From assembly GCA_965222695.1 (NCBI GenBank), contig OZ244967.1, positions 5,084,001 through 5,148,000 of the forward strand: 64,000 nucleotides of DNA, read 5' to 3'. This DNA is from UBA7957 sp965222695. GTDB lineage: Bacteria > Pseudomonadota > Gammaproteobacteria > Granulosicoccales > Granulosicoccaceae. This document shows positions 18,272 to 27,277 of the stretch, one piece after another. The notes below the pieces were generated by a model, which did no database searches, was not told the DNA's origin, and was given only the letters and a program-made list of their open reading frames with translations. The translations under genes were made by a program, and so were the position numbers. Within the stretch, counting starts at the first letter, position 1. Every line of letters starts with the position of its first letter.

Positions 18272-20791
18272 ATGCTGAAAGCAAGTCTGTTTCTTGCCGG
18301 CATAAGATTCTTCCTGCATCATCCCTGGCAATTGTTACTCGCACTGATCAGCGTTGCCATAGGTTCATCGGTAATGATTGCCGTGGATCTGGCCAACGAA
18401 AGTGCCAGGCTTTCCTTTAGCCGTTCCGTCGATGCCGTGGCCGGCAACAGTACGCACAGGATAGTCGCAAATCAGGGGATTGACGAATCCTTTTACACAA
18501 AATTGCGGGTCGATGGCGGGTTCCGCAAGCTTGCCCCCATCGTAGAGGGGCAGTTTATTTACCGGGGAGAACACTATCTGTTGCTCGGCGTTGATCCGTT
18601 CGCTGCACCCTTGTTTTCCCTGGGCGATGAAGCTCTGTCACTTGACGTGATCAGGACACTGTTGCTGAGGCCGCGAACCTTCCTGACGACTCAATCCACC
18701 GCCGAAAGACTGGGTTTGGACGGACCGGGAGATACATTGCCGGTACATATCACTGAAAAAACGCAAACTCTGGAACTCGCCGCTTACCTGCCATCGTCGC
18801 AGCAATACCTGATGGAGAATGTACTTCTGGCGGATATAGGCAGTGCCCAGGAAATACTGTCTAAACAGGGTTTCCTTGATCGGATAGAGCTGCAGCTGCA
18901 TACCGATCGCCTTGAAAGGCTACGCGGTTTTCTGGACCCCCGAATGCGAATCGAACCCAGCCGGATGCGCAGCCAGGCTCTGGATCAGATGACGGCGGCA
19001 TTTCGAACGAATTTATCTGCCATGAGCCTGCTGGCTGTGCTTATCAGCGCGTTTCTGGTGTATAACACGATACGATTTACAGTGATACAACGCCGCCAGC
19101 ATTTTGCCGTCGAGCGAATGCTCGGCGTTACCGGCAGGCAATTGGCAGCCCATATATTCATTGAGGCCCTGGTGCTTGCGGCTGTAGGGGCTCTGGCCGG
19201 GTGCTTTCTCGGCGTCATTCTCGGTCAGGGGCTTTTGATATTGATAAGCCGGGCCATCAGCGATTTATACACCTCAATCGATTTTTCTGTATTGACCCTG
19301 CAGCCACTGCTGCTGGCAAAAGGCCTTGGCATAACGCTGCTTGCAGTGTTATTGGCGGCCGTGAACCCGGCTTTGGAAGCCGCGCGTGTCAGTCCCGTAG
19401 ATGTCCACCGGCGATCCAGCCTGGAGTCGGCCGGCAGGCGTTATTTACTTCCGTTTGTGACTGGCGGGGCTGTCATGGCGGCGCTCTCGGCGGTGATGAT
19501 GTTCTGGGCGCAGCGAAGTCTGTTAATCGGCTTTGCTGCACTGTTTTTAATGGTCGCCGCATATAGCTTGTGCATCCCGATATTGACCGAGCTGAGCCTT
19601 CATTGTTTGAATCGTCTCGGAGCCGGCAGAAATGTGATTTGGTCCATGGCGGTTCGGGGGATCCAACGCGCCGCCAGCCGGATAAATCCCGCGATTACCG
19701 CCTTGACAATCGCAGTGTCTGCAACTGTGGGTGTCGGCATTATGATCAGTTCATTCCGGGTGACCGTGGATGATTGGCTGTCACTGACTCTGCAAAGCGA
19801 TATCTATGTTTCCGCCGCCCGGATTGACGAGGCTGCTGACCGGGATCCTTTGGATGTCTATTGGCAGGATGCGGTACGAAAATTAGAAGGTGTCCGGTCG
19901 ATCAGCACGGGGACCGAACGTACCGTATTTGTTTTCGGATCCCCCGTACCCATGCTGATTTTACAAGCCGGTCAGCACAGTGCGGGCGGATTTCGATTTC
20001 TGGAGGGAGAGAGTGACAAAATATGGGACGCATTTCAGAATAAGGGTGCGGTTTTGGTCTCAGAGCCCCTGGCCTGGCATCACCGGCTTAAGCCCGGTGA
20101 TTCGATTTCTTTGTCACTTGATTCCGGTCCAGAGCACAGCCTGACCATTGCCGGGGTTTATCAGGATTACAGCGCTACTCAGGGAATGCTGGTCATGGCC
20201 CGCGAGCATTTTTCCAGGCTTTGGTTCGCTCCTGAAATTATCACCGTCGGCCTCTACCTTGACGAATCAACGGATGCAGGTTTTGTCCGCCGCCAGCTCA
20301 GCGAGCTCAGCGGCGATACGGTTCAGCCGATTCGGATAAGCTCCAACCGGGAAATTCGCGATCGTTCCCTGAAAATCTTTGACCGAACATTTGCAATTAC
20401 TGAAGTACTTCGATTGTTAGTGTTGATCGTCGCCTTTGTGGGGGTATTCAGTGCTTTGATGGCATTGTATTTGGAAAAAAGCTACGAATACGCGGTTTTA
20501 CGCGCTACCGGCATGACACAGTGGCAACTCAGTCGGCTAATATTTTTGCAGACTTGTATTACCGGATCGATCGCCGGCCTGCTCGCTTTGCCTTTGGGCT
20601 GGCTGCTGTCGGAAGTTCTTATCCATGTCATTAACAAAAGATCATTCGGCTGGTCTATGTATGCCCATCTGCCTTTGCCGGTGTTCATTCACGCTCTGGT
20701 TCTGTCCGTTTGTGCAGCTCTGGCCGCTGCGGTATACCCGGTGGTCCGGATTGTCAAGACATCCATCAGTACCGGGCTGCGAAACTCATGA
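18272..20791 (+). CDS. FtsX-like ABC transporter permease
   Basis: 839-residue membrane protein with two FtsX modules. An N-terminal transmembrane helix (LLLALISVAIGSSVMIAVDL) and a periplasmic domain lead to a cluster of helices around 250-400. A second module has a membrane-anchored periplasmic domain (about 480-690) and three more helices ending in the typical FtsX tail (YAVLRATGMTQWQL, LGWLLSEVLI). It pairs with the ATPase eight bases upstream. The stop overlaps the start of the lipoprotein gene by four bases (ATGA). This arrangement suggests mechanical transfer of lipid or lipoprotein across the periplasm. Confidence 0.94.
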   Translation: MLKASLFLAGIRFFLHHPWQLLLALISVAIGSSVMIAVDLANESARLSFSRSVDAVAGNSTHRIVANQGIDESFYTKLRVDGGFRKLAPIVEGQFIYRGEHYLLLGVDPFAAPLFSLGDEALSLDVIRTLLLRPRTFLTTQSTAERLGLDGPGDTLPVHITEKTQTLELAAYLPSSQQYLMENVLLADIGSAQEILSKQGFLDRIELQLHTDRLERLRGFLDPRMRIEPSRMRSQALDQMTAAFRTNLSAMSLLAVLISAFLVYNTIRFTVIQRRQHFAVERMLGVTGRQLAAHIFIEALVLAAVGALAGCFLGVILGQGLLILISRAISDLYTSIDFSVLTLQPLLLAKGLGITLLAVLLAAVNPALEAARVSPVDVHRRSSLESAGRRYLLPFVTGGAVMAALSAVMMFWAQRSLLIGFAALFLMVAAYSLCIPILTELSLHCLNRLGAGRNVIWSMAVRGIQRAASRINPAITALTIAVSATVGVGIMISSFRVTVDDWLSLTLQSDIYVSAARIDEAADRDPLDVYWQDAVRKLEGVRSISTGTERTVFVFGSPVPMLILQAGQHSAGGFRFLEGESDKIWDAFQNKGAVLVSEPLAWHHRLKPGDSISLSLDSGPEHSLTIAGVYQDYSATQGMLVMAREHFSRLWFAPEIITVGLYLDESTDAGFVRRQLSELSGDTVQPIRISSNREIRDRSLKIFDRTFAITEVLRLLVLIVAFVGVFSALMALYLEKSYEYAVLRATGMTQWQLSRLIFLQTCITGSIAGLLALPLGWLLSEVLIHVINKRSFGWSMYAHLPLPVFIHALVLSVCAALAAAVYPVVRIVKTSISTGLRNS

Positions 20792-21894
20792 AAGAAACGT
20801 TATTTGCTCTGATGCTGATCATGTCGATCCCGGCTTGTAAAGAGGAGATGGCGGCGGAGACGGATCTCAGCGCTCTGTTGGCCGGATCGGCGGATACAGG
20901 ATTTCTGCGGGCAATACATCCAAGAGAATTCAGCTTCCCTGCCGACCATGCCGCACATACCGGATTCCGTAATGAGTGGTGGTATTTTAGTGGAAACCTG
21001 GAGAGTGTGAAGGGGCACAAATTTGGTTATCAGCTGACTTTTTTTCGGATTGCATTAAGCTCGGAAATGCCTGAACGGCAATCGGAATGGGTCGGCACTC
21101 ATATGTGGATGGCACATATTGCATTAAGCGATATCACGAACCGGCAGCATTATCACGATCAGCGTTTCTCGCGTGAGGCGGTAAACTTATCCGGCGTGGA
21201 GACTGATCCGTTGAGAATCTGGCTGGAAGACTGGCGGTTAGCGACGTCTCCCAATACCCTTTTCCCCTGGCACATAACGGCCGGAAACGACCGCTTTGTG
21301 TTTAACCTGAGCCTTGAACCGGAAAAACTCCCAGTGTTACAGGGAGAGCAGGGCTTGAGTCGCAAGGGAGAAGAAGCGGGAAACGCGTCTTACTACTATT
21401 CGATCACAAGACTCAGGACTCAGGGAGAGATTGAGCTGAACGGCGTAAATCATAAAGTCAAAGGGCAGAGTTGGCTTGATCGGGAGTGGAGTACGAGCGT
21501 GTTATCGCCGCAACAGGCTGGATGGGACTGGTTCTCCCTGCAGTTGGACGACGGCCGCGATTTGATGTTTTACCGGATACGGAGAAAATCCGGAAAAGTC
21601 GATCCGCACAGTGCCGGCAGTATTGTAGCCGCGGACGGCAGTGCCAGCGCCTTATCGGCAGATCAGGTCGATTTGGAGGTACTGGATAGCTGGCGTTCAT
21701 CCTCGGGTAAAGACTACCCGGTAGTGTGGAGGATGCGAATAGACGGAGAGCCCCGGGATTGGAAAATACAGGCCGCTTTTAATGATCAGGAGATGAGTAC
21801 CGGAATCAATTATTGGGAAGGGGCGGTTGTCCTTTATGATAATCTGAGCGGAGAAGTGCTGGGACAGGGATATCTTGAAATGACAGGTTATTAG
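20788..21894 (+). CDS. AttH/CrtC-like lipocalin-fold lipoprotein
   Basis: 368 residues. The N-terminus MKETLFALMLIMSIPAC is a lipoprotein signal with Cys17 as lipid site. The body carries the hallmark of the AttH/hydroxyneurosporene-synthase-like family: HTGFRNEWWYFSGNL, then GYQLTFFRIAL, WMAHIALSD, GQSWLDREWS and WDWFSLQLDDGRDLMFYR. This double-lipocalin fold often sits beside an ATPase and FtsX-type permease, as here. The start overlaps the permease stop (ATGA). It probably binds a hydrophobic ligand handed over by the ABC pair. The family name does not prove carotenoid chemistry. Confidence 0.92.
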   Translation: MKETLFALMLIMSIPACKEEMAAETDLSALLAGSADTGFLRAIHPREFSFPADHAAHTGFRNEWWYFSGNLESVKGHKFGYQLTFFRIALSSEMPERQSEWVGTHMWMAHIALSDITNRQHYHDQRFSREAVNLSGVETDPLRIWLEDWRLATSPNTLFPWHITAGNDRFVFNLSLEPEKLPVLQGEQGLSRKGEEAGNASYYYSITRLRTQGEIELNGVNHKVKGQSWLDREWSTSVLSPQQAGWDWFSLQLDDGRDLMFYRIRRKSGKVDPHSAGSIVAADGSASALSADQVDLEVLDSWRSSSGKDYPVVWRMRIDGEPRDWKIQAAFNDQEMSTGINYWEGAVVLYDNLSGEVLGQGYLEMTGY

Positions 21895-21967
21895 CCGGAC
21901 ATGTCTTCCGGAACCTTTATCTCTATACAATCATCGCGTTCCCATGCGGAATTTCGGGGACGCCAGC

Positions 21968-22714
21968 TTACAGTCCGACCTTACGGAATTGAACGATATT
22001 GCCCCGGATGTCCCTTAAGTACATAAATCCACCTTCGGTTCTGACTTGGTAGAGCAATGTCTGATTGAGTTGAGGCATATAGAGGTTAAGCAGATCTCCA
22101 TTCGATGTTACAAGGCCCGGCAGAAGTCCCTGACGGGATATTAATCGAAAATTGGTATCCTGGATATGCAAATGTTCGCCGGACCTTGCCTGCCACTGGC
22201 CATTGAGCCAGAAATTACCGGGACTGGACTGTACAAGCGGAGAGTGTTGGAATCCGCCGTTACCGAACGGACTCGCGAACAAAGAATCAGACGGTATACC
22301 CCAGTTGTTCAAGGGTAGTCCGTAAGGGTTCCAGGCTTGGCTGGAAAGGCCCGGATAGCCCCAAGAACCATAGCTGCTTCCCGGATAAAGCCCGTTGTTG
22401 GCGAACAGCCCTGAATAGGCAGGATATGAATATGCGGATGTCCAGGGTGTTGCACCCGCAAAAGCCCAAGGATTACTGCCCGGGTAAGCATAAGGAGAAT
22501 TGATCAGCAATTGTGAAATGTAGTTTGCCATGGCGCTCATCATGCTGAGCATTGTCGCCATTGCGGGCGTCATCGGTTCAGTGCTTGCTGTGTTCGGCTG
22601 GCTCAATAGCAGAAAAGACACAACGCCCGCGCCGATACATTTTCGGCATTGCCCGATACAGTTTCTGACCCTTTGAGTAAGTTGATTCCAGCGAACTTGT
22701 CTCATACCACGCAA
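21968..22714 (-). CDS. Exported Tyr/Gly/Pro/Ser-rich protein, unknown
   Basis: 248 residues; no family recognised. A basic N-terminus with two CxxC-like cysteines (NCIGQCRKC) precedes a hydrophobic export segment (GAGVVSFLLLSQ). Residues about 60-150 are strongly biased to Tyr, Gly, Pro, Ser, Asn and Trp, with repeated short phrases (YPGS, NPWAF, TPWTS, WGYPGL). A compact C-terminal part has beta character (NFWLNGQWQARSGEHLHI, LLYQVRTEGGFMYLRD). The composition recalls aromatic-rich surface or biofilm proteins; that is only an analogy. It lies behind the LysR gene in the same direction. Confidence 0.65.
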   Translation of the reverse strand: MRGMRQVRWNQLTQRVRNCIGQCRKCIGAGVVSFLLLSQPNTASTEPMTPAMATMLSMMSAMANYISQLLINSPYAYPGSNPWAFAGATPWTSAYSYPAYSGLFANNGLYPGSSYGSWGYPGLSSQAWNPYGLPLNNWGIPSDSLFASPFGNGGFQHSPLVQSSPGNFWLNGQWQARSGEHLHIQDTNFRLISRQGLLPGLVTSNGDLLNLYMPQLNQTLLYQVRTEGGFMYLRDIRGNIVQFRKVGL

Positions 22715-22799
22715 CCGTTTATTGATCCGTCAGAATACCCGTCTTCGTCTGTGTCACTGATAATGACACGGCAATGCAGTTTACATGCCTGTGCACAGA

Positions 22800-23693
22800 T
22801 CAATCACACTCCGCCAGCATCCACTCGACAAACAACTTCACCCTGGCGGCCTGAGGGGATTGTTTGCGATACAGGGCCAGCATGTGTTTTCCGGTATCGA
22901 GTACCTGGTCATCGAACAGTCTTTTGAGTACGCCGTTTTGCAGGTCCTGCAGCACCATTTCGAGTAAAATCAAGGCAACGCCATAGCCGGCAATCGCCGG
23001 TTCAAAGAGCTGCGTCTGGCTATCATACTGAAAAACCGCTTGACGCCTGAGCGACGGGGGCTCGGGATATTTTTTAAACCAGCAATGCCACTGATGGCCT
23101 TCTGTCAAAGTGTCCTCCAGCAACGGTATGTGAGGCGGCAGTTTTCCGGACTCGCGCCAATGTCTATACAGATCATTGGAGCATACCGGCGTCAGATGCA
23201 GGTCGAATAAGACAACACACTGCTGCCGATTATCGAGTAAGCCGTCCGTGCTGGCGTAGCGAATCAGCAGATCATGATCGCTGCCGACCGGATCCGCCCG
23301 CTGGCTGGTGGGATGGATGTTCAACTCAATATCCGGATATGCGTCATAGAATTTATGCAATCGCGGCATCAGCCATCGGCTGACAAAGATCGGAGCCGCG
23401 CTGATGCGTAGCGTGGAGTTTGCCCTTTCGTGCTTCAACTGATCGGTTGCATGATCGATCAGCGCCATCGCCCTGGATACCTCCTGATAATAAAACCGGC
23501 CTGCCTCGCTCAGCCGTATTTTTCGTTCGTGCCGGATAAAAAGTGCCTGTCCCAGATAGTTTTCCAGCAGCTTTATTTGATGGCTGACTGCTGACGCAGT
23601 CACGTTCAATTCCCCGGAGGCACGCCTGAAATTGAGCAGGCGCGCTGCCGACTCAAATGTACGTATGGCTTTGAGAGGTGGATTGTTTTTCAT
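22800..23693 (-). CDS. LysR-family transcriptional regulator (GcvA-like)
   Basis: 297 residues. An N-terminal winged helix (PPLKAIRTFESAARLLNF, then LNVTASAVSHQIKLLENYLG and LFIRHERKIRLSEAG) matches the GcvA/AmpR branch of LysR regulators. An effector domain follows (TLRISAAPIFVSRWLMPRL). The ATG at 23693 gives the usual short N-terminus; an ATG at 23714 is also in frame. It is divergent from a small ORF at 23794, which is its likeliest adjacent target. The ligand is unknown. Confidence 0.93.
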   Translation of the reverse strand: MKNNPPLKAIRTFESAARLLNFRRASGELNVTASAVSHQIKLLENYLGQALFIRHERKIRLSEAGRFYYQEVSRAMALIDHATDQLKHERANSTLRISAAPIFVSRWLMPRLHKFYDAYPDIELNIHPTSQRADPVGSDHDLLIRYASTDGLLDNRQQCVVLFDLHLTPVCSNDLYRHWRESGKLPPHIPLLEDTLTEGHQWHCWFKKYPEPPSLRRQAVFQYDSQTQLFEPAIAGYGVALILLEMVLQDLQNGVLKRLFDDQVLDTGKHMLALYRKQSPQAARVKLFVEWMLAECD

Positions 23694-23793
23694 AATATGA
23701 TGAATAAAATTCAATATAAGGATGAAATAATATCGCTTTAAGTATATGTATTAGCGTAGATAATTATACCTGTATAGTGAAAACAGGAAAGCA

Positions 23794-24057
23794 ATGATGT
23801 ATAGAAAATTTGAACTGTCAGATTTTACATCGGATATACTGAATGATGAATCTGCATTCGAGGATGGTGATTCAGCAGCCACATCCGGGGTTGAAACCCA
23901 GGCTCTGTGCGGTTGGTTGGAGGTATCTATCGACTATCCGTACTATGAAAAACTGGCGCACGCTTACCGCTCCGAGAAAGCTCATCGATTGATTGCCGCT
24001 GCCCAGCGCAATCTCAAGGCCATGATCAGGAGACTGCGGTCTCTGACCACTCGATGA
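23794..24057 (+). CDS. Small hypothetical protein divergent from LysR
   Basis: 87 residues with no family I can name. The first half is acidic (SDILNDESAFEDGDS) and the second half basic and helical (HAYRSEKAHRLIAAAQR, AMIRRLRSL). The tail loosely recalls small DUF1127-type proteins, but the match is too weak to assign. AGGAAAG stands before the two adjacent ATG codons. It is transcribed away from the LysR gene, with a 100-base AT-rich gap between them, so LysR control is plausible. Confidence 0.55.
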   Translation: MMYRKFELSDFTSDILNDESAFEDGDSAATSGVETQALCGWLEVSIDYPYYEKLAHAYRSEKAHRLIAAAQRNLKAMIRRLRSLTTR

Positions 24058-24117
24058 TGGACATCGAATGTCAGTAGCTATCTGCAGAGTGTGTGTGGAT
24101 TTGCGCCTGCTGAATTT

Positions 24118-24573
24118 CTATTCTTCAGCTCGCAGCCACTGCTGTGTGCGGAACAGGAATAACAGATGCCCTCTCACCCTCAGTTTTCCGTCCTCGAGCC
24201 ATAATGAGCAACGATATTCCTTTCCGTTTTCCGGATCCAGAATTTTCCCCCCTTGCCATTTCTTTTTGCCCGGCTTCTTCTCCATACCGGAGAGAATGGT
24301 CATACCGATAATTTTTTTCCCATAACGCGGATCCTGGTGCGGGCAAAGATCACACACGGGATCGGGGGCTTCTCCGGGTCTGAAATAAATCTTGACAATA
24401 TCGCCATAGAGTTTGCCCTGTTCCAGGTATAATCTAACCACGGATCTCGGCTTCCCGCTTTTGTCATCGACGGTTGTCCAAAGGCCGGTTACATCCTCAA
24501 CATCTGCATGGCCTGGAAACGCTAAGAGAATTGAAATATAAAACACCAAAATCAAAGTGAGGGATTTATGCAT
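24118..24573 (-). CDS. Exported DUF2147-like protein
   Basis: 151 residues with a signal peptide (MHKSLTLILVFYISILLAFP, cut near GHA). The mature part opens with GLWTTVDDKSGKPRSVVRLY and continues KLYGDIVKIY and GGKILDPENGKEYRC, the pattern of the DUF2147 family of small periplasmic beta-barrel-like proteins. CDLCPH contributes a possible metal or disulfide pair. The function of the family is not known. It stands alone. Confidence 0.88.
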   Translation of the reverse strand: MHKSLTLILVFYISILLAFPGHADVEDVTGLWTTVDDKSGKPRSVVRLYLEQGKLYGDIVKIYFRPGEAPDPVCDLCPHQDPRYGKKIIGMTILSGMEKKPGKKKWQGGKILDPENGKEYRCSLWLEDGKLRVRGHLLFLFRTQQWLRAEE

Positions 24574-24788
24574 GTTTGTATCCGCCGAAGAAGTTCACAG
24601 TAAAACTGTGGTCATGTTTTCAATATAGGGTGTAGCATTTTTTATGCTAAATTCAGCTGCAGGGCTTGCAGTGACTCCATAGATATATTCAACAGGCCCT
24701 GACTATACTATCGTTTATTCACAGGCTCCCGGAGGTTAATTGAAATGTTATGGGCAAAATCCGGTCGCATTCCTTCCCGGAGTGATTT

Positions 24789-25739
24789 ATGAACAATCTG
24801 TTTCCGCCGATTCAACCCAATCAGGACTATTTTCTTGAAGTGGACGATTTGCACACAATTTATGTCGAGGAAAGTGGAAATGCTCTGGGAATTCCGGTGG
24901 TTTACTTGCACGGCGGGCCGGGCGTGGGCAGCGAAGCGTTTCAACGGCAGCTGTTCGATCCGCAACACTATCGCATTGTACTATTTGATCAAAGGGGCTG
25001 TGGCCGGTCAAAACCGCATGCGGAATTACAGAGAAATACAACTCCACATCTGATCGCGGATATGGAACAGATCCGCCGGCATCTGAAGATTGATCGCTGG
25101 TTGGTGGCGGGAGGCTCCTGGGGCAGCACGCTTTCATTGGCCTATGCGCAGCAGCATCCGGAGCGCGTCCTCGGCCTGATCGTGAGAGGGATATTTCTGG
25201 CCACTCAAAAGGAGCTTGATTGGCTGTACAGCGATGGCGCCAGCGGGGTATTTCCCGATCATTGGGAAAAGTTCAAAGATGCCATACCTTTAGCCGAGCA
25301 GGGGAATCTGCTCGAGGCCTATCATCAGCGACTTATCGGTACCGATGAGCTGTTGCGGATGAAGGCGGCAAAAAACTGGTCGATGTGGGAAGCAAGGATT
25401 GCAACCTTGCTACCCGATAAGCATATACTTGAGAATTTCGCCGATCCTCACAATGCAATCAGCATTGCCCGTATCGAGACGGACTATTTTGTTCATCAAT
25501 GCTATCTCGAAGAAGGGCAGCTTCTGACCAATATGGACAGAATCACTGATATTCCCGGAATGATCGTTCATGGACGCTATGACATGATTTGCCCGCTGGA
25601 ACAAGCCTGGAATTTGCATAAATCCTGGCCTATGTCAGAGCTTTGTATCGTGCCGGGAGCAGGCCACGTGGCTTCAGAGCCAGGCATAAGCAGAGCATTG
25701 ATCAGCGCTTCAAACAAGATGATTGGCAAACTTAAGTAA
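24789..25739 (+). CDS. pip: Proline iminopeptidase
   Basis: 316-residue alpha/beta hydrolase that removes N-terminal proline from peptides. Family motifs are the oxyanion segment HGGPGVGS, FDQRGCGRS, and the nucleophile elbow GGSWGSTLSLAYAQ. The later GRYDMICP holds the acid residue and GAGHVAS the His. Length matches the monomeric bacterial enzyme family. It has its own upstream gap of about 215 bases and no operon partner. Confidence 0.95.
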   Translation: MNNLFPPIQPNQDYFLEVDDLHTIYVEESGNALGIPVVYLHGGPGVGSEAFQRQLFDPQHYRIVLFDQRGCGRSKPHAELQRNTTPHLIADMEQIRRHLKIDRWLVAGGSWGSTLSLAYAQQHPERVLGLIVRGIFLATQKELDWLYSDGASGVFPDHWEKFKDAIPLAEQGNLLEAYHQRLIGTDELLRMKAAKNWSMWEARIATLLPDKHILENFADPHNAISIARIETDYFVHQCYLEEGQLLTNMDRITDIPGMIVHGRYDMICPLEQAWNLHKSWPMSELCIVPGAGHVASEPGISRALISASNKMIGKLK

Positions 25740-25866
25740 TAAGATCCGCAATCGCTGTTTCAATGAGACTTCAAACCCGGTCATCGCTTGTGGCACTGAT
25801 TCGAATTCGAGTAACAGCCTGTGCGCAATTCACGCCATTGCGCTAAAAAAAGAAGGTAAATAATAA

Positions 25867-27237
25867 ATGGCAATTGAAGTTGTTAATGCCAGAGTGACCC
25901 CTTTGGGGCGTTTGGATATACTGAGTAAGTCCGAAGTCAATAAATTGCTCGATACCAGCCAGGGGGGCTTATACCGAATGTTTCGCAATTGCTCGCTGGC
26001 GGTACTCAACAGCGGCAACAGTATGGATGACGGAAAGGAATTGCTGGAACGGTATAAGGCTTTTGATATTCAGGTCGTGCAAAGTGAACGTGGAGTCAAA
26101 CTGGAACTCAAAGGCGCGCCTGCCGAGGCTTTTGTCGATGGAGAAATCATTCGCGGTATCAATGAACATCTATTCGCCGTTTTGCGGGATGTCATTTACG
26201 TCAATCACGAAATTCATGAGAGCGGTTCCTTTGATTTAAGCCATACCGGTGGAGTGACGGATGCAGTATTTCATATTCTGCGTAATGCGGATATTCTTCA
26301 TCCCATGGTCAATCCCAATCTGGTTGTCTGCTGGGGAGGCCATTCTATCTCAAGAGAAGAATACGACTACACGAAATACGCCGGTTACGAGATGGGATTG
26401 AGAGGGTTGGATATTTGTACCGGCTGTGGTCCAGGAGCCATGAAAGGTCCGATGAAAGGCGCTGCAGTGGGTCACGCCAAGCAGCGAAATAATGCAGGCC
26501 GTTATCTAGGATTGACCGAGCCGGGGATAATAGCCGCGGAGTCGCCTAACCCCATAGTCAATGATCTTGTGATTTTGCCGGATATTGAAAAGCGCCTGGA
26601 GGCATTTGTCCGGGTCGGACATGGAATACTGGTGTTTCCCGGCGGAGTGGGTACGGTTGAAGAAATTCTCTATATTCTCGGAATATTACTGCACCCCGAT
26701 AATGAGGACATCCCCTTTCCGTTAATATTTACCGGGCCGTCTTCTGCGGGCGCCTACTTCGAACGTGTCGATCAGTTTATTGCCAATGCGCTGGGAGAGA
26801 AGGCCAGATCCCGATATCAGATTATCGTTGATGATCCCGAGAAAGTGGCCACGATTATCCGCGACGGTATAGCCAGAGTGCGTGAATACCGTAAGAATAT
26901 CGGTGATGCCTACTATTTCAACTGGTCTATTCAGATTGGTGAGGAATTTCAACGCCCTTTTGAACCGACGCATGAAAATATGCGGAATTTGGACTTGAGC
27001 AGGGACCAGCAGGCACACGATCTGGCAGCCAACTTACGGCGGGCGTTTTCCGGGATAGTGGCCGGTAATGTCAAGGATCAGGGTATCAGAGCGATAGAAA
27101 AACACGGTTCATTCGAGATTCGGGGTGATGCCGAATTGATGCGCGAAATGGACAAGCTGCTGCAATCGTTTGTTCGTCAGTCGCGTATGAAATTGCCGGG
27201 TAGCAACTACAGGCCCTGCTATAAAATCATCCGCTGA
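25867..27237 (+). CDS. ppnN: Nucleotide 5'-monophosphate nucleosidase PpnN
   Basis: 456 residues, close to E. coli PpnN (YgdH) along its whole length. It hydrolyses nucleoside monophosphates to base and ribose 5-phosphate. The N-terminal domain has FRNCSLAVLNSG and RGVKLEL. The central LOG (lysine decarboxylase-like Rossmann) domain has WGGHSI, ICTGCGPGAMKGPMKGAAVGHA and the catalytic signature FPGGVGTVEE. The C-terminal domain has RRAFSGIVAGNVK. In E. coli the enzyme is allosterically controlled by (p)ppGpp. The start is ATG 25867 behind AGAAGG. Confidence 0.97.
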   Translation: MAIEVVNARVTPLGRLDILSKSEVNKLLDTSQGGLYRMFRNCSLAVLNSGNSMDDGKELLERYKAFDIQVVQSERGVKLELKGAPAEAFVDGEIIRGINEHLFAVLRDVIYVNHEIHESGSFDLSHTGGVTDAVFHILRNADILHPMVNPNLVVCWGGHSISREEYDYTKYAGYEMGLRGLDICTGCGPGAMKGPMKGAAVGHAKQRNNAGRYLGLTEPGIIAAESPNPIVNDLVILPDIEKRLEAFVRVGHGILVFPGGVGTVEEILYILGILLHPDNEDIPFPLIFTGPSSAGAYFERVDQFIANALGEKARSRYQIIVDDPEKVATIIRDGIARVREYRKNIGDAYYFNWSIQIGEEFQRPFEPTHENMRNLDLSRDQQAHDLAANLRRAFSGIVAGNVKDQGIRAIEKHGSFEIRGDAELMREMDKLLQSFVRQSRMKLPGSNYRPCYKIIR

Positions 27238-27277
27238 ACACGCCGGCATCTTAGTGCCGCGATTGCGAATCAGCCTT

